From positions 77,248 to 91,411 of the forward strand of contig DJFY01000026.1 of assembly GCA_002431545.1 (NCBI GenBank): a DNA stretch of 14,164 nucleotides, in the 5' to 3' direction. Made by a program: the position numbers and the translations under genes. A model generated the notes under the pieces. It was given only the letters and a program-made list of their open reading frames with translations, did no database searches and was not told where the DNA came from. Positions 13,968-14,164 of this stretch are shown here, piece after piece; the first letter of the stretch is position 1; each line of letters opens with the position of its first letter. The stretch is from Cellvibrionales bacterium UBA5860 (GTDB lineage Bacteria; Pseudomonadota; Gammaproteobacteria; Pseudomonadales; Porticoccaceae).

Positions 13968-14164
13968 ATGCTCAACAAATTCGACGACTATCCCATCCAC
14001 CAGACTGCCGAGCCGCTGGCCATGCCAGCCACCAGCGATGTCAATTTTTATGACCGTACCTGGTTTAACGGTTACGCCAAAGACGGCAGCTGGTATTTTG
14101 GCCTTGGCCTGGCGGTTTATCCCCATTTGGGCATCCTTGATTGTGCCTTCAGCGTGGTGGAAAA
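13968..14164 (+). CDS. N-terminal part of an uncharacterised protein resembling DUF7064/DUF7065-type proteins
   Basis: An open frame starts at ATG 13968 with GGGG a few bases before it and runs off the window after 65 codons. The start MLNKFDDYPIHQTAEPLAM, then the stretch around SDVNFYDRTWFNGY and GSWYFGLGLAVYPHLGILD, matches from memory the N-terminus of uncharacterised proteins common in mycobacteria and other catabolic bacteria that carry DUF7065/DUF7064 domains. No function is known, but they often lie beside lipid or steroid-like degradation genes. No signal peptide is seen. It follows the terminator of the cupin gene by about 260 bases, so it starts a new unit. Confidence 0.55.
   Translation, partial: MLNKFDDYPIHQTAEPLAMPATSDVNFYDRTWFNGYAKDGSWYFGLGLAVYPHLGILDCAFSVVE

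Noticed and set aside
1..14164. Mobile element, prophage, CRISPR or RNA gene
   Set aside because: No transposase, integrase, repeat-spacer pattern, terminal repeats, or tRNA/rRNA-like sequence found on reading both strands by eye.

Overview
The window is a stretch of bacterial chromosome with densely packed, well-formed genes. I see no transposase, integrase, phage gene, CRISPR array or RNA gene. Gene content and codon use (moderately GC-rich, roughly mid-to-high 50s % by eye) suggest a gammaproteobacterium. A marine, catabolically versatile lineage such as the Cellvibrionales or Halieaceae type is my best guess, but this rests on impression rather than on a marker gene. Nearly all genes are catabolic or redox enzymes of promiscuous families (luciferase-like monooxygenase, NmrA, FAD/Fe-S oxidase, GMC oxidase, SDR, crotonase, thiol-dioxygenase-like cupin), with one transcription factor. 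This is typical of an accessory degradation region for lipid-like, terpenoid, steroid-like or aromatic compounds.

Layout, left to right. Bases 1-286 are the 3' end of a luciferase-like flavin monooxygenase gene. An AraC-family regulator (442-1431, minus) is divergent from an NmrA-type NAD(P)-binding protein (1587-2432, plus). The space between them holds an 8-bp direct repeat with a 21-bp period, a plausible AraC-type operator.

Bases 2622-7216 hold a minus-strand gene row in transcription order: GlcG/HbpS-like protein, exported cyclase-family metal hydrolase, GlcF-like Fe-S protein, GlcD-like FAD oxidase, and YdhR-like small monooxygenase. The GlcF and GlcD genes are one base apart. A strong 12-bp hairpin lies between the cyclase and glcF-like genes. 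There is no GlcE subunit. This set is the most likely place for an undescribed pathway: oxidation of a 2-hydroxy acid or similar compound coupled to ring or lactone opening in the periplasm. A cysteine-rich small protein with a resemblance to ATC-hydrolase/V4R proteins (7466-7924, plus) is divergent from this row and shares its promoter region.

Bases 8105-9631 encode a cholesterol-oxidase-like GMC oxidoreductase that lacks the usual second catalytic-site residue. Facing it on the minus strand are DUF1326 and DUF2182 proteins (11139 down to 9691), a cysteine- and methionine-rich soluble/membrane pair. An SDR dehydrogenase and a crotonase (11444-13000, plus) form a short operon of beta-oxidation type. 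A cysteine-dioxygenase-like cupin (13085-13657) follows and ends in a clear intrinsic terminator. The window closes with the first 65 codons of a gene resembling uncharacterised DUF7064/DUF7065-type proteins.

All functional assignments come from reading motifs by eye. No database search was run, and the substrates of every enzyme here are unknown.
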